Origin: Corynebacterium choanae
GTDB lineage: Bacteria > Actinomycetota > Actinomycetes > Mycobacteriales > Mycobacteriaceae
Length of the DNA: 64,000 bases
Direction: 5' to 3'
Assembly: GCF_003813965.1 (NCBI RefSeq)
Contig: NZ_CP033896.1
Span: 2,170,001 to 2,234,000, forward strand
The position numbers and the translations under genes were made by a program. The notes beneath the pieces were generated by a model. The model searched no databases and was not told where the DNA came from. It saw nothing but the letters and a program-made list of their open reading frames with translations. Below, in pieces: positions 9,623-18,979 of the stretch. Each line of letters begins with the position of its first letter. Positions within the stretch are counted from its first letter, which is position 1.

Positions 9623-9910
9623 TTACTGCGGGAAGCCTGCAATCGGCACCTTCACAGTCTCCACATTGTGAATGACGTTGTTCAGCACTGCGAGGTTGTA
9701 GAGGCCAACCCAGAACAGCACGGTGATGGTGGCCGACAGCAGGGCGCCAACGAGACTCAGTGCAGAGCTGGAGCCGATAGCCGAAGATGCTGCCACGCTA
9801 TCAGCCGAGCCGGTCAAAGTATCTGCCTGCGCAGGAGCGACAGCCGTGGTAGCCAGAGCCAATGCGGTGCCAGCAGCAACAATACCCTTGGTGAAACGGG
9901 TCAGTCTCAT
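9623..9910 (-). CDS. Small secreted/membrane protein
   Basis: The product has 95 residues. Residues 1-30 are a classical signal peptide ending AQA-D (predicted cleavage after AQADT region, Ala-X-Ala rule). The mature part is about 65 residues, Ser/Ala-rich, with one hydrophobic helix (LVGALLSATITVLFWVGLYNLAVL). It contains no cysteine. It resembles the small hydrophobic secreted peptides common in corynebacteria, but I cannot name a family. AAGGAG lies 9 nt before the ATG, and a TATAAT hexamer at 9943-9948 is 33 nt upstream on this strand, a good promoter candidate. Strong expression signals suggest an abundant envelope protein. Confidence 0.75.
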   Translation of the reverse strand: MRLTRFTKGIVAAGTALALATTAVAPAQADTLTGSADSVAASSAIGSSSALSLVGALLSATITVLFWVGLYNLAVLNNVIHNVETVKVPIAGFPQ

Positions 9911-9942
9911 GAAAAACTCCTTAGAGAGAAGGTAGGAAAAAA

Positions 9943-9971
9943 ATTATAAAACTCAGCCTACCATTGGCGAC
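9943..9971 (-). promoter_or_regulatory. Putative promoter of small secreted-protein gene
   Basis: A perfect TATAAT (-10) occupies 9948-9943 on the minus strand. The -35 region (near 9966-9971) is weak, which is normal for corynebacterial sigma-A promoters. It gives a short A/U-rich leader carrying the AAGGAG site. Confidence 0.45.
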
Positions 9972-10230
9972 TGCAAACGTCTCGCAATAAGCCGTCCGAT
10001 TTTTGCGCTACTCACTTCTCAGTTCCCTTCCAAGGCAGGTAATGAGACAGCAAACAGCCCAATGCGTTGACAAAAACACGTTGGGCGCTGGCAACTCACT
10101 TTGGTTGAAGTGAAACAACAACACCTACCTAAAACGTAGGATTTGCTGAGAAATACCGGGGAACCACCGTATAGCGGCGACCTTTCTCTAAGGCGCCAAT
10201 CTATAACGGCGTGGGGTGGTTTGGCCGCCG

Positions 10231-10962
10231 CTATCCCCCTGGTATATGAGGACGGATGACGAGTTCTTCGATTTGGGAATGTGGGCCGGCTTGGGTGGTG
10301 GCGACGATGGCGGCAGCTATTTCTTCCGGGGTGGAATAGTGGTCGGCGTTATAGGGTGTATTGGGGTGTTGTTGTGCTTGCATTTGTTGCTGCATTGGGG
10401 TGTCGACTGGCCCTGGATAGACAGTGGTGACCCGCACACCGTGGGGTTGTTCTTCCAGTCGGAGGGTGTTTGCGAGTCCTACGAGTGCGTGTTTGCTTGC
10501 CACATAGGCAGCCATCGATTTCGCTGGATATCGGCCGGCACCAGAATTGATGAAAATTACTTGTCCCTTGGCTCTGCGGAGGGCGGGGGTAAGCAGTGCG
10601 GTGAGCCGTGCTGGGACGGTCACGTTCAGAGCCAAGGTGGCAGACCAGGTGGTGGCATCAGTGTCGGCGACTGTGGCAATGGGGGCGATACCGGCGGCAT
10701 GGATAAGAAGATCTACATGGGTGAGCTGGGCAAGTGTTGCAGGCAGGCTAGTGGGAGTGCTGCCTGGTGTGCAAGCAAATGTGTCCACTAAATCGAGTGC
10801 TACGGGGGTTACCTTCGGATGGTTGTTGAGGCGGTCTAAGGCTGCTGGTTGCCGACCAATGGCGATAACGTGGTGGGTGGCGGTGACTTGTTCCACTGTC
10901 GCGGCCCCGATGCCGCTTGTCGCGCCGGTGATAATCGCTAGTGGTCGAGCCTGTGTGTGCAT
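10231..10962 (-). CDS. SDR-family oxidoreductase
   Basis: This is a classical short-chain dehydrogenase/reductase of 243 residues. The NAD(P)-binding motif is ITGATSGIGAATVEQ at the N-terminus, NNAG is replaced by IHAAG, and the catalytic set appears as INSGAGRY with YVASK (Ser, Tyr, Lys). The loop VYPGPVDTPM fits the family. The start at 10962 is chosen because the Rossmann strand begins nine residues later; a longer open frame to 11103 lacks homology. Substrate is unknown. It is divergent from the MscS-type channel gene. Confidence 0.88.
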   Translation of the reverse strand: MHTQARPLAIITGATSGIGAATVEQVTATHHVIAIGRQPAALDRLNNHPKVTPVALDLVDTFACTPGSTPTSLPATLAQLTHVDLLIHAAGIAPIATVADTDATTWSATLALNVTVPARLTALLTPALRRAKGQVIFINSGAGRYPAKSMAAYVASKHALVGLANTLRLEEQPHGVRVTTVYPGPVDTPMQQQMQAQQHPNTPYNADHYSTPEEIAAAIVATTQAGPHSQIEELVIRPHIPGG

Positions 10963-11237
10963 TGCGGGTGTGCATCCTTCATTCTTCAGTGGCGAGTGTC
11001 GCGGCACGTAGCCCAGCTGGGGTTTGGTTCCGGTTGGGTTCCTGGTTTCAACTGTAGGGTGGCGTGGATTGGTTTGCTGCACCGCAGGGGCACCTGGGTG
11101 CATTCCGGGCAGGTTGCGGCAACCGGGATTGCGGCCGTGATATGCGACGGTACAGGGGGTGACTCCTCATTCTATGATTGCGCCTGGTCAGTGGCAGGTT
11201 GAACCATCCCCGGTACGGTCGGTAGGGTGACTCAGCG

Positions 11238-12161
11238 ATGATTAGCGCAATAGATTCTCTCGACGCCAGTTTCACCGATGATTGGGTCACCCGCGGCATA
11301 AAGATCGCGGTGATTATCGTGCTTGCTCTTATCGCCCAGTGGATTGCCCACCTGGTGATTCATCGGGTTGCACGCCATCAGATCAGCCATGCGAAGGCGA
11401 AACGTCTCAAGGTTGCGAAAGCGAAAGCCCCCACCCCGCAGGAGGAAGCAGCAGATCAGGTGCGCCGCGAATCCCGGGTGAATACGCTCTCTGGGGTGAC
11501 TCGCTCAGCTATCGCGATTTTTATTTGGGGCTGGGCGATTATTGGGGTGTTGTCGAATCTCGGGTTGGAGGTTCGGCCGTTGCTTGCCAGTGCCGGGGTG
11601 GTTGGTTTGGCGATTGGTTTCGGCGCGAAAGCCCTGGTGCAGGATTTTATTACCGGCATTTTTATGCTGTTGGAAGACCAGTATGGGGTCGGTGACTGGA
11701 TTCAAATCGACGACAAGTCTGGCACGGTCGAAGATGTGTCGCTGCGGATCACTACGCTGCGGGATGTTGATGGCAACCTGTGGTATATCCGCAATGGGCA
11801 GATCACCACTGTTGGCAACTCGACGAAAGGGTTTGCAACTGCTCGACTGGAGGTGCCTATTGGGTTGTCGAATGATGTGGAAAAGGCGAAGGCCACTATT
11901 TTAGCGGCGGCGCAACAGGCTGCGGATTCCCCGGAGATCGCCGATTTTGTGTTGGACGCCCCAGAGATGGATGGTGTGTCGGCGATGAATGTGGATCATT
12001 TAACGATTCGGTTGCGAATGAAGGTGATTCCTGGCCAGCAGTGGTTTGTGCAACGACACATGCTTTCGGCGGTCATTCCTGCACTGCAGTCCGCTGGCAT
12101 CTCTACCCCGTATCCGCATGGCATTGGTATCACAGCAGAGCAGTCGACGTCTGGAAAGTAG
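11238..12161 (+). CDS. mscS: Small-conductance mechanosensitive channel (MscS family)
   Basis: MscS channels open under membrane tension and release solutes during hypo-osmotic shock. The 307-residue product has an N-terminal helix (IAVIIVLALIAQWIAHLVI), a charged loop, a second helix, and the pore helix TM3 with its Gly/Ala packing pattern (ASAGVVGLAIGFGAKALVQDF). The beta domain follows (VGDWIQIDDKSGTVEDVSLR). It is the short, single-domain form, not the long MscCG type with an extra C-terminal helix. TAGGGT at 11223-11228 lies 9 nt before the ATG and no Shine-Dalgarno is visible, so a leaderless transcript is possible. Confidence 0.92.
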   Translation: MISAIDSLDASFTDDWVTRGIKIAVIIVLALIAQWIAHLVIHRVARHQISHAKAKRLKVAKAKAPTPQEEAADQVRRESRVNTLSGVTRSAIAIFIWGWAIIGVLSNLGLEVRPLLASAGVVGLAIGFGAKALVQDFITGIFMLLEDQYGVGDWIQIDDKSGTVEDVSLRITTLRDVDGNLWYIRNGQITTVGNSTKGFATARLEVPIGLSNDVEKAKATILAAAQQAADSPEIADFVLDAPEMDGVSAMNVDHLTIRLRMKVIPGQQWFVQRHMLSAVIPALQSAGISTPYPHGIGITAEQSTSGK

Positions 12162-12520
12162 ACAGAAAATTTTCCCACCACTAGCGACGGCTGCCTGCAT
12201 CGCAAGCCCCAGGGGGCAAACCAGCTGCCCTGCACACCGGATGATGGGTACCCTAGCCGAATGGCTGGGCGATGGTGAGTCGCTGTGTGGTTTGGGGCGA
12301 CGGCGGTGAATACTTAGTCGCTGACAGCGGTGGCGGTGAATGATTTTGTTCCAGCACCCGTTTCCAGCCAGTTGCGCATCAGAGCTGTGGGGCTGATGCG
12401 GCGTTATCGTGAGCACTGCTTCAGGGAAGGGTAAGTATTCATCGTTTTACAAGGCATCACACTTTTTCCTATGGTGGCTTGTCGGGTTGTTCCCTTTTCA
12501 TTCGGTAACCATGCAAGGAG
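12162..12520. other. Intergenic, no gene seen
   Basis: About 360 nt between the MscS gene and brnQ. The only repeated word is GGCGGTGAAT near 12303 and 12330. No riboswitch or terminator fold could be recognised by eye. Confidence 0.35.
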
Positions 12521-14158
12521 ATGGTGGCGTTGACCTCCCAAACCACCCTGCCGACGACGGCAGGATCATCCACGGCGGTAAAAACCGGCGGCATTGGGGC
12601 GATCGCAGTGGCGATGCTCATGCTGTTTTCGATGTTTTTTGGTGCCGGTAACCTGATCTTCCCACCGATTCTTGGGGCGAGTGCCGGTTCCGGTTTCCCG
12701 CAGGCAATCAGTGGGTTTTTGATCACCGGTGTGGCGTTGCCGATTATTACAGTGATTGCGGTGGCGATTACCGGGCGGGATGTGCAAGAGTTAGCTTCCC
12801 GCGGCGGGGTGATTTTCGGCTTAGCGTTCCCGATTGCGGTGTATTTGGCACTCGGTGCCGCCTATGCGCTGCCCCGTACCGCGGTGGTGAGCTATTCCTC
12901 CGCAGTCACCCCAGTGTTGGGTGTCGATGGGGCTATTTCCTCAGCGATATTTTCAGTCATCTTCTTCGCCATTGCGTTGGGGTTAGCCTTTGATCCTTCC
13001 GGCATTGTTGACCGGTTGGGGAAGTATCTCACCCCGGCACTGTTGATTCTGCTCACAGTTCTCATTGTGCTGTCGATGACAGGACTCGTCGGCCAGCCGC
13101 CGGAAGCAAGCGGCGACTATGCCAACAACCCACTGGCTGCCGGGCTCATCGAAGGCTATATGACCATGGACTCATTGGCGGCAATGGCCTTCGGGATTGT
13201 GGTGTTGTCTTCGCTGAAAGGTAAAGGAATCCCGACCGGCCCGTCGCTGGTGCGCGGCACTGCGACAGCAGCAATCGGCGCCGGCATTGTGCTTGTTCTC
13301 GTCTATGTGGGACTCGGGATGGTCGGTCAGATTTTCCCCGGCGCTGAGCACTACACCGATGGGGCGAAGCTGCTTTCCGATGCGGCCAACACCACCATGG
13401 GCTTTACCGGGGTGATTCTTTTCGGCGGCATTGTGCTGCTGGCATGTTTGACCACCGCGGCCGGGCTACTGGGGGCAACCTGTGAATTCTTCCACAAGAT
13501 TGTGCCGAGTGTTTCGTATCATGCGTGGGCGATCTTTTTCGCCGGCGCCTCCATTGTGGTCTCTACTCTCGGACTTGACGTTGTTTTAGCGATCGCCGCC
13601 CCGATCATCGGGTTTTTGTATCCCATTGCGATCACCCTCGTATTGTTGACCATTCTTGAACCGCTCCTCGGCCGGCAGTTGCACTGGGCTTTCCGCATCA
13701 GCCTCACCCTGGTGACGGTGTGGGCGGCGCTAATGACCGCTTCGAATATGTCAGCCGACGTGGAATCACTCATCAGTTGGGCACCGGGTCATGATCTTGA
13801 TCTTGGCTGGATGATTCCTACCGTGGTGGCGATCATTGTTGGCGTCATCATCGACTATGTGGCTCGCCCAACCCGGGCTGTGCCGCTAGGTGGGGAGCAC
13901 CAAATCGAAGCTGAGCTCCGCGGGGAGATCTCCGACGAGCAGGCTATCGCTGACGCGATCCACGATGCACAGGAAATCCTCGACCACAATGTCGATACTG
14001 TCGATCTTGATCAGGCGATCGAAGAAACTCAGCAAACCGTTGAATCGTTGCGCCGCGCCGAACAACAAGCGCGGGAGCGACTCATCATGGTGCGTGACGC
14101 GCGGAAACAAGCCCGCCGGGAACTCACCACGCTGCGCAACGCGAAAAAGCGACAGTAG
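12521..14158 (+). CDS. brnQ: Branched-chain amino acid:cation symporter with coiled-coil tail
   Basis: LIVCS-family transporters take up isoleucine, leucine and valine with Na+ or H+. Residues about 25-450 have the family pattern of about 12 helices, beginning with the signature SMFFGAGNLIFPPILGASAG. LIVCS proteins usually end near 430-450 residues; this one has 545. The extra 90 residues are polar, Glu/Gln/Arg-rich and strongly helical (for example QQTVESLRRAEQQARERL), a predicted cytoplasmic coiled coil. AAGGAG directly abuts the ATG at 12521, so translation may actually begin at the TTG at 12530 (9-nt spacing). A hairpin at 14310-14350 follows the gene. Confidence 0.9.
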   Translation: MVALTSQTTLPTTAGSSTAVKTGGIGAIAVAMLMLFSMFFGAGNLIFPPILGASAGSGFPQAISGFLITGVALPIITVIAVAITGRDVQELASRGGVIFGLAFPIAVYLALGAAYALPRTAVVSYSSAVTPVLGVDGAISSAIFSVIFFAIALGLAFDPSGIVDRLGKYLTPALLILLTVLIVLSMTGLVGQPPEASGDYANNPLAAGLIEGYMTMDSLAAMAFGIVVLSSLKGKGIPTGPSLVRGTATAAIGAGIVLVLVYVGLGMVGQIFPGAEHYTDGAKLLSDAANTTMGFTGVILFGGIVLLACLTTAAGLLGATCEFFHKIVPSVSYHAWAIFFAGASIVVSTLGLDVVLAIAAPIIGFLYPIAITLVLLTILEPLLGRQLHWAFRISLTLVTVWAALMTASNMSADVESLISWAPGHDLDLGWMIPTVVAIIVGVIIDYVARPTRAVPLGGEHQIEAELRGEISDEQAIADAIHDAQEILDHNVDTVDLDQAIEETQQTVESLRRAEQQARERLIMVRDARKQARRELTTLRNAKKRQ

Positions 14159-14309
14159 TGCAACTGCCGGCACAGCTCACAGCTACCGGGAGGTACGCCA
14201 GCTCCACTGCCCGGATAGACTGACAACCATCCGGGTCGTCCGTCCTGGGGTGCCGGCGGAAAACCGCAGCGCTAGCGGTTTACCAAAAGAAAACAACACA
14301 ACGCGTTTG

Positions 14310-14350
14310 CACCCCGTATCGGTCAGCATTGACCACACCGATACGGGGTG
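14310..14350. terminator. Terminator-like hairpin between convergent genes
   Basis: Arms CACCCCGTATCGGT (14310-14323) and ACCGATACGGGGTG (14337-14350) are perfectly complementary with a 13-nt loop. The hairpin lies between brnQ and the leftward gene ending at 14428. No strong T-run follows on the plus side. Confidence 0.55.
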
Positions 14351-14427
14351 CATCTATTGACTAGTCAGCAACCTGCCGCACACCACAAGTTGCAGCATAT
14401 GCCCCACGGTCACTGACCAGGCGGGGT

Positions 14428-15414
14428 CTATCGTTGCAATCCCAGCACCCCTGCTGCCCAAACCACCGATCCAAATGCCGCGTCGAGCCGCACCCACGAG
14501 CCGTGGGTTGCCACCCGAATCTCCTGGGGGAACGAGGAATCTGCCGGGGCAACAAACCCTAAACTCGTCAACGCCAGCACCATACGCATTGGAATAGCAA
14601 CAGCATATTCATCCCGGGTTGCTTCCACCACGATTCCATCCAACAAGGATGCCGGCGGTCCTAATGGCCCAGAAAACTGGCGGGCAAGCCGCTTCCCCTC
14701 CCCTACCAGGTCACGCACCACATGGGCAGGGATACGATCCACATGAACAAACCGGCTAGCCTGTGGCGGCATCATTCCTGGCCACGACGCATCAAGGGCA
14801 GGCAACACAATCGAATCCTCGACGGCTGGGGCAACAGGTTTCGCTGCCCCAACAGGCTGATCGCCCCGACCTTGTAAAGGATGCTGCTGCACATACTCAG
14901 CTAGCCTGGCCGCCGAAACAACCGCACCGTGCCGATCAACTACACCGGCACAACGTCGACTACCAAACACCGAAAACGGAGTAGTGACATACACATCAAT
15001 CGCCGACACGCCACGGGTATCAGCGGGTGCAGGTTCCGCTGCGGCGGATGCAAGATTGTCCCCTGCTGTCGCAGCATTCCTGGCCGAACGGGGCTGTGCC
15101 ATCGGCGCATCTAACACGTTAAAACGGGCAAGCGTCTGACTATCTAGATGGCAAGCCCTAGTGAGCAATGATCCCAACCCGCGACGACCCGCAGTGATCG
15201 ACACTTCCACATCACGCATAACCTTTTCCTCTGCTGAACCTTGTGGTAAAACCCCTGCGACTGCCGCACCGTCATCCATGAGCAAAGCAGCAACCAGTGC
15301 AACGAGCACAACTGGTTCCAGGTTCAACCAGCACCGTGTGACAAGTTGCCAACGCCTGCTAAGCGTGGGCTGTTCATTCGCCGCTGCGGGTGCATCAAGG
15401 CGAAGGACAACCAC
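14428..15414 (-). CDS. Hypothetical single-pass membrane protein
   Basis: I do not recognise the family. The 328-residue product begins with a 30-residue polar head, then one hydrophobic segment (LEPVVLVALVAALLMDDGAAVAGVL, split by an Asp pair). The rest is a soluble Ala/Pro/Val-rich region likely outside the cell. The last 60 residues contain short alternating strands suggesting a small folded domain. Start is GTG with GGAG 8 nt upstream, inside the 50-nt gap behind the thioesterase gene on the same strand, so the two are probably one operon. Confidence 0.65.
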   Translation of the reverse strand: MVVLRLDAPAAANEQPTLSRRWQLVTRCWLNLEPVVLVALVAALLMDDGAAVAGVLPQGSAEEKVMRDVEVSITAGRRGLGSLLTRACHLDSQTLARFNVLDAPMAQPRSARNAATAGDNLASAAAEPAPADTRGVSAIDVYVTTPFSVFGSRRCAGVVDRHGAVVSAARLAEYVQQHPLQGRGDQPVGAAKPVAPAVEDSIVLPALDASWPGMMPPQASRFVHVDRIPAHVVRDLVGEGKRLARQFSGPLGPPASLLDGIVVEATRDEYAVAIPMRMVLALTSLGFVAPADSSFPQEIRVATHGSWVRLDAAFGSVVWAAGVLGLQR

Positions 15415-15464
15415 ACGATCAGCTCCAGGTGCACAACACCAAAACTGGTGCGACAGCAGGAAAG

Positions 15465-15944
15465 TTATTGAGTATCAGTAGCCCCTGCAGGGGACGATCC
15501 TTCATCAACTCGGACGATTTCCCCATCCGGATTCACCCGGCCCGGCGCCAATACCCGAAGTTCGCTCGCAGTAATTGCCCGCGGGCTGGCGGTTTTCACG
15601 TCGACCGCAATCTGCACACACGTCACCGTGGCACAATGCACACCATCCCGATCCGCGATCTCTTGCCGGGTAGTAAACGATGTTTTCCCCACATGGGTCA
15701 CTGTTGTGCTCACCGTGACCGCCGTTGTATCGGGGAGGATCGGCTTCCGGTAGTCAACTTCCAAGGTTCGCAGAAAAACCGCCGGAACTTCGAGGCCACG
15801 ACCTAAAAACTCTTCAATCGCAAAAATGTTGCGTGCCTCTTGCGCCAGTTCAATATAGGCGCCATTGTTGAGATGACCGAAGCGGTCAAAATCCGACCAG
15901 CGTACAGCGACATCGGTCGTGTGTGCAGCCAAAGAATCCCTCAT
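15465..15944 (-). CDS. Hotdog-fold acyl-CoA thioesterase (4HBT family)
   Basis: The 159-residue product fits the 4-hydroxybenzoyl-CoA thioesterase family, which hydrolyses acyl-CoA thioesters in the cytoplasm. The signature is VRWSDFDRFGHLNNGAYIEL near residue 13, with the Asp and the HLNN segment forming the hotdog active site. The strand pair VDYRKPILPDTTAVTV is also typical. The start at 15944 is chosen since homology begins just after it. Position upstream of ettA and ssb matches Rv2475c. The true acyl substrate is unknown. Confidence 0.88.
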   Translation of the reverse strand: MRDSLAAHTTDVAVRWSDFDRFGHLNNGAYIELAQEARNIFAIEEFLGRGLEVPAVFLRTLEVDYRKPILPDTTAVTVSTTVTHVGKTSFTTRQEIADRDGVHCATVTCVQIAVDVKTASPRAITASELRVLAPGRVNPDGEIVRVDEGSSPAGATDTQ

Positions 15945-16531
15945 AGTGGCAGTATGTTTCCCTTCAACAGTGAATCGATAAGGCTGTGCGCCGTAACTAT
16001 TTGGCCATCCCGCCACGAACGGTCGTGCAAGCATGCCCGGAGACATCCGCAAACACAGCCAATCCCGTGCCGCGACCGGCAAGTGCAAAGTTGCCGCAAC
16101 AAAATAGTCGAGTCCTGTGCCTTATCCAAGCGATGGCTCCCACGCTACCCCGTTGTGATGAAAGTCGCCATGCGGCACAAAGCGCAATAACCACTTGGTA
16201 TTGAGCTAAATCACCGCCATGTGAGACTACGTTTGCCGCCGACGCAATACCCGCCGGTCGTCGCTTAGCACCTGGAATTCCTCTTCAACTGGCAACTCAG
16301 GCGGTAAGCACCGACTCTCTTCAAACACACAGCACCGCCAAGATTCACAGCGCACCGAATGGTGCATGATGCTGAACAATCTTGGCGGTGCCACAAAGAG
16401 ATCATCGTGCCATGCTCACCAAACAACACCCAACCGGAAACCATCCCTTTCATCAAGGGCTTACACTCGGTTGGACGCCAATTCGCAGCCATTACGCTGA
16501 CGAAACAGCAGGCAAGTCACACAAAGGAGGG
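15945..16531. other. Intergenic region with nested inverted repeats
   Basis: No gene is convincing here. The region contains the nested stem structure at 16332-16391 about 140 nt past the ettA stop codon. The remaining sequence has no recognisable promoter or repeat. Confidence 0.4.
16332..16391. terminator. Nested hairpin downstream of ettA
   Basis: Outer arms GCACCGCCAAGATT (16332-16345) and AATCTTGGCGGTGC (16378-16391) are perfectly complementary. Inside lies a second stem GCACC-GAAT-GGTGC (16352-16365). There is no U-tract on either strand, so it may stabilise a transcript end rather than terminate. Confidence 0.45.
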
Positions 16532-18202
16532 TTAGCGGGTGAGTTTGCGGTGAGTGACTCGCGATGGACGTGCAGCCTCAGGGCCTAGCCGCTCAACCTT
16601 GTTCTTCTCATATTCTTCGAAGTTACCTTCGAACCAGAACCATTTTCCTTCCTCAACATTGCCTTCCCACGCCAAAATGTGGGTACAGGTTCGGTCAAGG
16701 AACCACCGGTCGTGGGAGATAACCACGGCACAGCCTGGGAATTGCTGTAGCGCATTTTCCAGACTCGACAGGGTTTCCACATCCAAGTCGTTGGTTGGCT
16801 CGTCGAGCAGAATCAGGTTGCCGCCCTGCTTCAACGTCAATGCCAGATTCAACCGGTTGCGCTCACCACCAGAAAGCACCTTGGCAGGTTTCTGCTGGTC
16901 TGGACCTTTAAAACCGAATGCCGACAGATAGGCACGCGACGGCATCTCATTTTGGCCAACCACAATGTAGTCCAGCCCGTCAGAGACAACTTCCCACACC
17001 GTCTTTTCACCGTCGATATTTTCCCGGTTCTGATCCACATAGCTCAGCTGCACTGTGGAACCGACGATGACTTCACCAGCATCGGGTTGTTCCAATCCGA
17101 CAATGGTTTTAAACAGCGTCGACTTACCAACACCGTTTGGACCGATCACACCCACAATGCCGTTGCGTGGCAGCGTGAATGACAGATCCTTGATAAGGGT
17201 ACGCCCATCGAATCCCTTGGAGAGGTTGTTTACCTCCACAACCTGGGCGCCAAGACGTGGCGGGGTTGGGATTTGGATTTCTTCAAAGTCCAGCTTCTTG
17301 TACTTCTCGGCTTCCGCCACCATTTCTTCGTAGCGTTCCAGACGGGCTTTATTCTTGGCCTGTCGAGCTTTCGCACCGGAACGTACCCAGGCAAGTTCTT
17401 CCTTCAAGCGCTTCTGCAGCTTCTGGTCTTTCTTACCAGCAACTTCCAGGCGCTTCGCCTTGGTCTCCAAATAGGTGGAGTAGTTACCTTCGTACGGATA
17501 GAGCTGACCGCGGTCAACTTCACAGATCCACTGTGCAACATGGTCGAGGAAGTACCGGTCGTGGGTGACCGCCAGCACAGCACCCGGATATTTTGCCAAG
17601 TGTTGCTCCAGCCAGAGGACACTTTCCGCGTCGAGGTGGTTCGTAGGCTCGTCAAGCAGCAACAGATCAGGTTCGCTAAGCAGCAGCTTCGCCAACGCGA
17701 CGCGGCGCCGCTCACCCCCGGAGAGGTGGGTTACCGGTTCATCACCGGGCGGGCAGCGCAGCGCATCGAGTGCCTGCTCAATTTTCGAATCAATCTCCCA
17801 CGCATCCGCATGATCAAGTTCGTCTTGCAGTTTGCCGAACTCTTCCATCAGCTCGTCGGAGTAATCGGTCGCCATCTGTTCGGCGATCTGCTCGTAGCGC
17901 TGCTTCTTTTCGAAGATCTCGCCCAAGCCCTCTTCCACGTTTTGGCGAACGGTTTTGTCCTCGTTCAGTGGCGGCTCCTGCAGCAAAATACCGACAGTCT
18001 TGCCCGGATCCAGGAAAGCTTCACCATTACTTGGCTGGTCAAGACCTGCCATAATCTTCAAGATCGATGATTTACCGGCACCGTTGGGGCCAACCACACC
18101 GATCTTCGCCCCCGGATAGAAAGCCATGGTGACGTTGTTCAAAATAACTTTGTCACCGTGTGCCTTCCGCACATTTTTCATGGTGTAAATAAATTCACCC
18201 AT
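16532..18202 (-). CDS. ettA: Energy-dependent translational throttle protein EttA (ABC-F)
   Basis: EttA is an ABC-F ATPase that binds the ribosomal E site and gates the first elongation step according to ATP/ADP. The 556-residue product has two ABC domains without membrane helices. Walker A motifs are GPNGAGKSS and GPNGVGKST; signatures are LSGGERRRVALAKLL and LSGGERNRLNLAL; Walker B segments are LLLLDEPTNHLD and LILLDEPTNDLD. The Lys/Arg-rich linker and arm region between the domains match EttA rather than other ABC-F types. GGAAG lies 5 nt before the ATG. The ssb gene is next upstream, as in Rv2477c-Rv2478c. Confidence 0.96.
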   Translation of the reverse strand: MGEFIYTMKNVRKAHGDKVILNNVTMAFYPGAKIGVVGPNGAGKSSILKIMAGLDQPSNGEAFLDPGKTVGILLQEPPLNEDKTVRQNVEEGLGEIFEKKQRYEQIAEQMATDYSDELMEEFGKLQDELDHADAWEIDSKIEQALDALRCPPGDEPVTHLSGGERRRVALAKLLLSEPDLLLLDEPTNHLDAESVLWLEQHLAKYPGAVLAVTHDRYFLDHVAQWICEVDRGQLYPYEGNYSTYLETKAKRLEVAGKKDQKLQKRLKEELAWVRSGAKARQAKNKARLERYEEMVAEAEKYKKLDFEEIQIPTPPRLGAQVVEVNNLSKGFDGRTLIKDLSFTLPRNGIVGVIGPNGVGKSTLFKTIVGLEQPDAGEVIVGSTVQLSYVDQNRENIDGEKTVWEVVSDGLDYIVVGQNEMPSRAYLSAFGFKGPDQQKPAKVLSGGERNRLNLALTLKQGGNLILLDEPTNDLDVETLSSLENALQQFPGCAVVISHDRWFLDRTCTHILAWEGNVEEGKWFWFEGNFEEYEKNKVERLGPEAARPSRVTHRKLTR

Positions 18203-18442
18203 TAACTTCCGCCGTCCTTTAATACCGTTGTCGTCGTTTGACGTTTCGCTGTGTGGTCAACACTGTTAGCAGGTTGATTTTCGCTGGCGCGACCTGCGCC
18301 GGGCAGACAACTGCAACCAGTGAAGACATCTACTCCATCGTCAAAGATACATGATGTGGGCGAGGTTCTTTGCCCCGGGATTCAGACCACTGGTACACCC
18401 AGCCTGGTGTGGATGCGTGAACGACACCACTATCGCAGGATA

Positions 18443-18979
18443 TTAAAACGGTGGCGTGCTGGTGGCGCTGCCAACAAGTTCGTCAGCAGGTTCTTGTTCA
18501 CCATCATCACCGATCCGTGTCTGCTCCGCGACCGACGGCTGATAGGAAGAAGAATCGATCCAGGTTTTTTCTTGCTCCACGAGGTTGCCAGAGGAATCCG
18601 GTGCCGCCAACATCACGGTTTGTGTGGGGCTTACCGTATTGGTGAGATAGCGACCCAGATCCGGCCCAATATGGCTTGCTCGTAGCACGAGTTTTGATCG
18701 GGGATTGCCATCTTTGTCTTCCCAGGTGCGGGTGACGAGGATTCCGACCACTATCACCGACATGCCTTTGGCTATTGATCGGCGGGTATTTTCAGCAAGT
18801 TTGCGCCATGCCTCTACAGAGACATACAGCTCGTCGCATTCTTTCCAGTTGCCTTCTTCGTCCAGTCGGCTGCGATGGGCACCGACTCGAAAGTTACACA
18901 CCCCATTATCAGCAGCGACCTGGTGATAGGTCGGGTCGGTAAGCACCACGCCGGTGACTGTCATTGTTTGCTGTGGCAT
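18443..18979 (-). CDS. ssb: Single-stranded DNA-binding protein (second type, Rv2478c-like)
   Basis: The 178-residue protein has an N-terminal OB fold: TVTGVVLTDPTYHQ, then FRVGAHRS, then a strand pair WRKLAENTRRSIAKGMSVIVVG. The C-terminal half is polar and probably unstructured. It lacks the acidic DDDIPF tail of replicative SSB and ends STPPF. This suggests an accessory SSB used in repair, recombination or DNA uptake rather than the main one near rpsF. It is upstream of ettA on the same strand with a 240-nt gap. The paralogue distinction is inferred from the tail. Confidence 0.88.
   Translation of the reverse strand: MPQQTMTVTGVVLTDPTYHQVAADNGVCNFRVGAHRSRLDEEGNWKECDELYVSVEAWRKLAENTRRSIAKGMSVIVVGILVTRTWEDKDGNPRSKLVLRASHIGPDLGRYLTNTVSPTQTVMLAAPDSSGNLVEQEKTWIDSSSYQPSVAEQTRIGDDGEQEPADELVGSATSTPPF

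Noticed and set aside
17273..18070. A 265-codon plus-strand frame opposite ettA
   Set aside because: EttA on the minus strand has both ATPase cassettes intact; the plus frame shows no family pattern.
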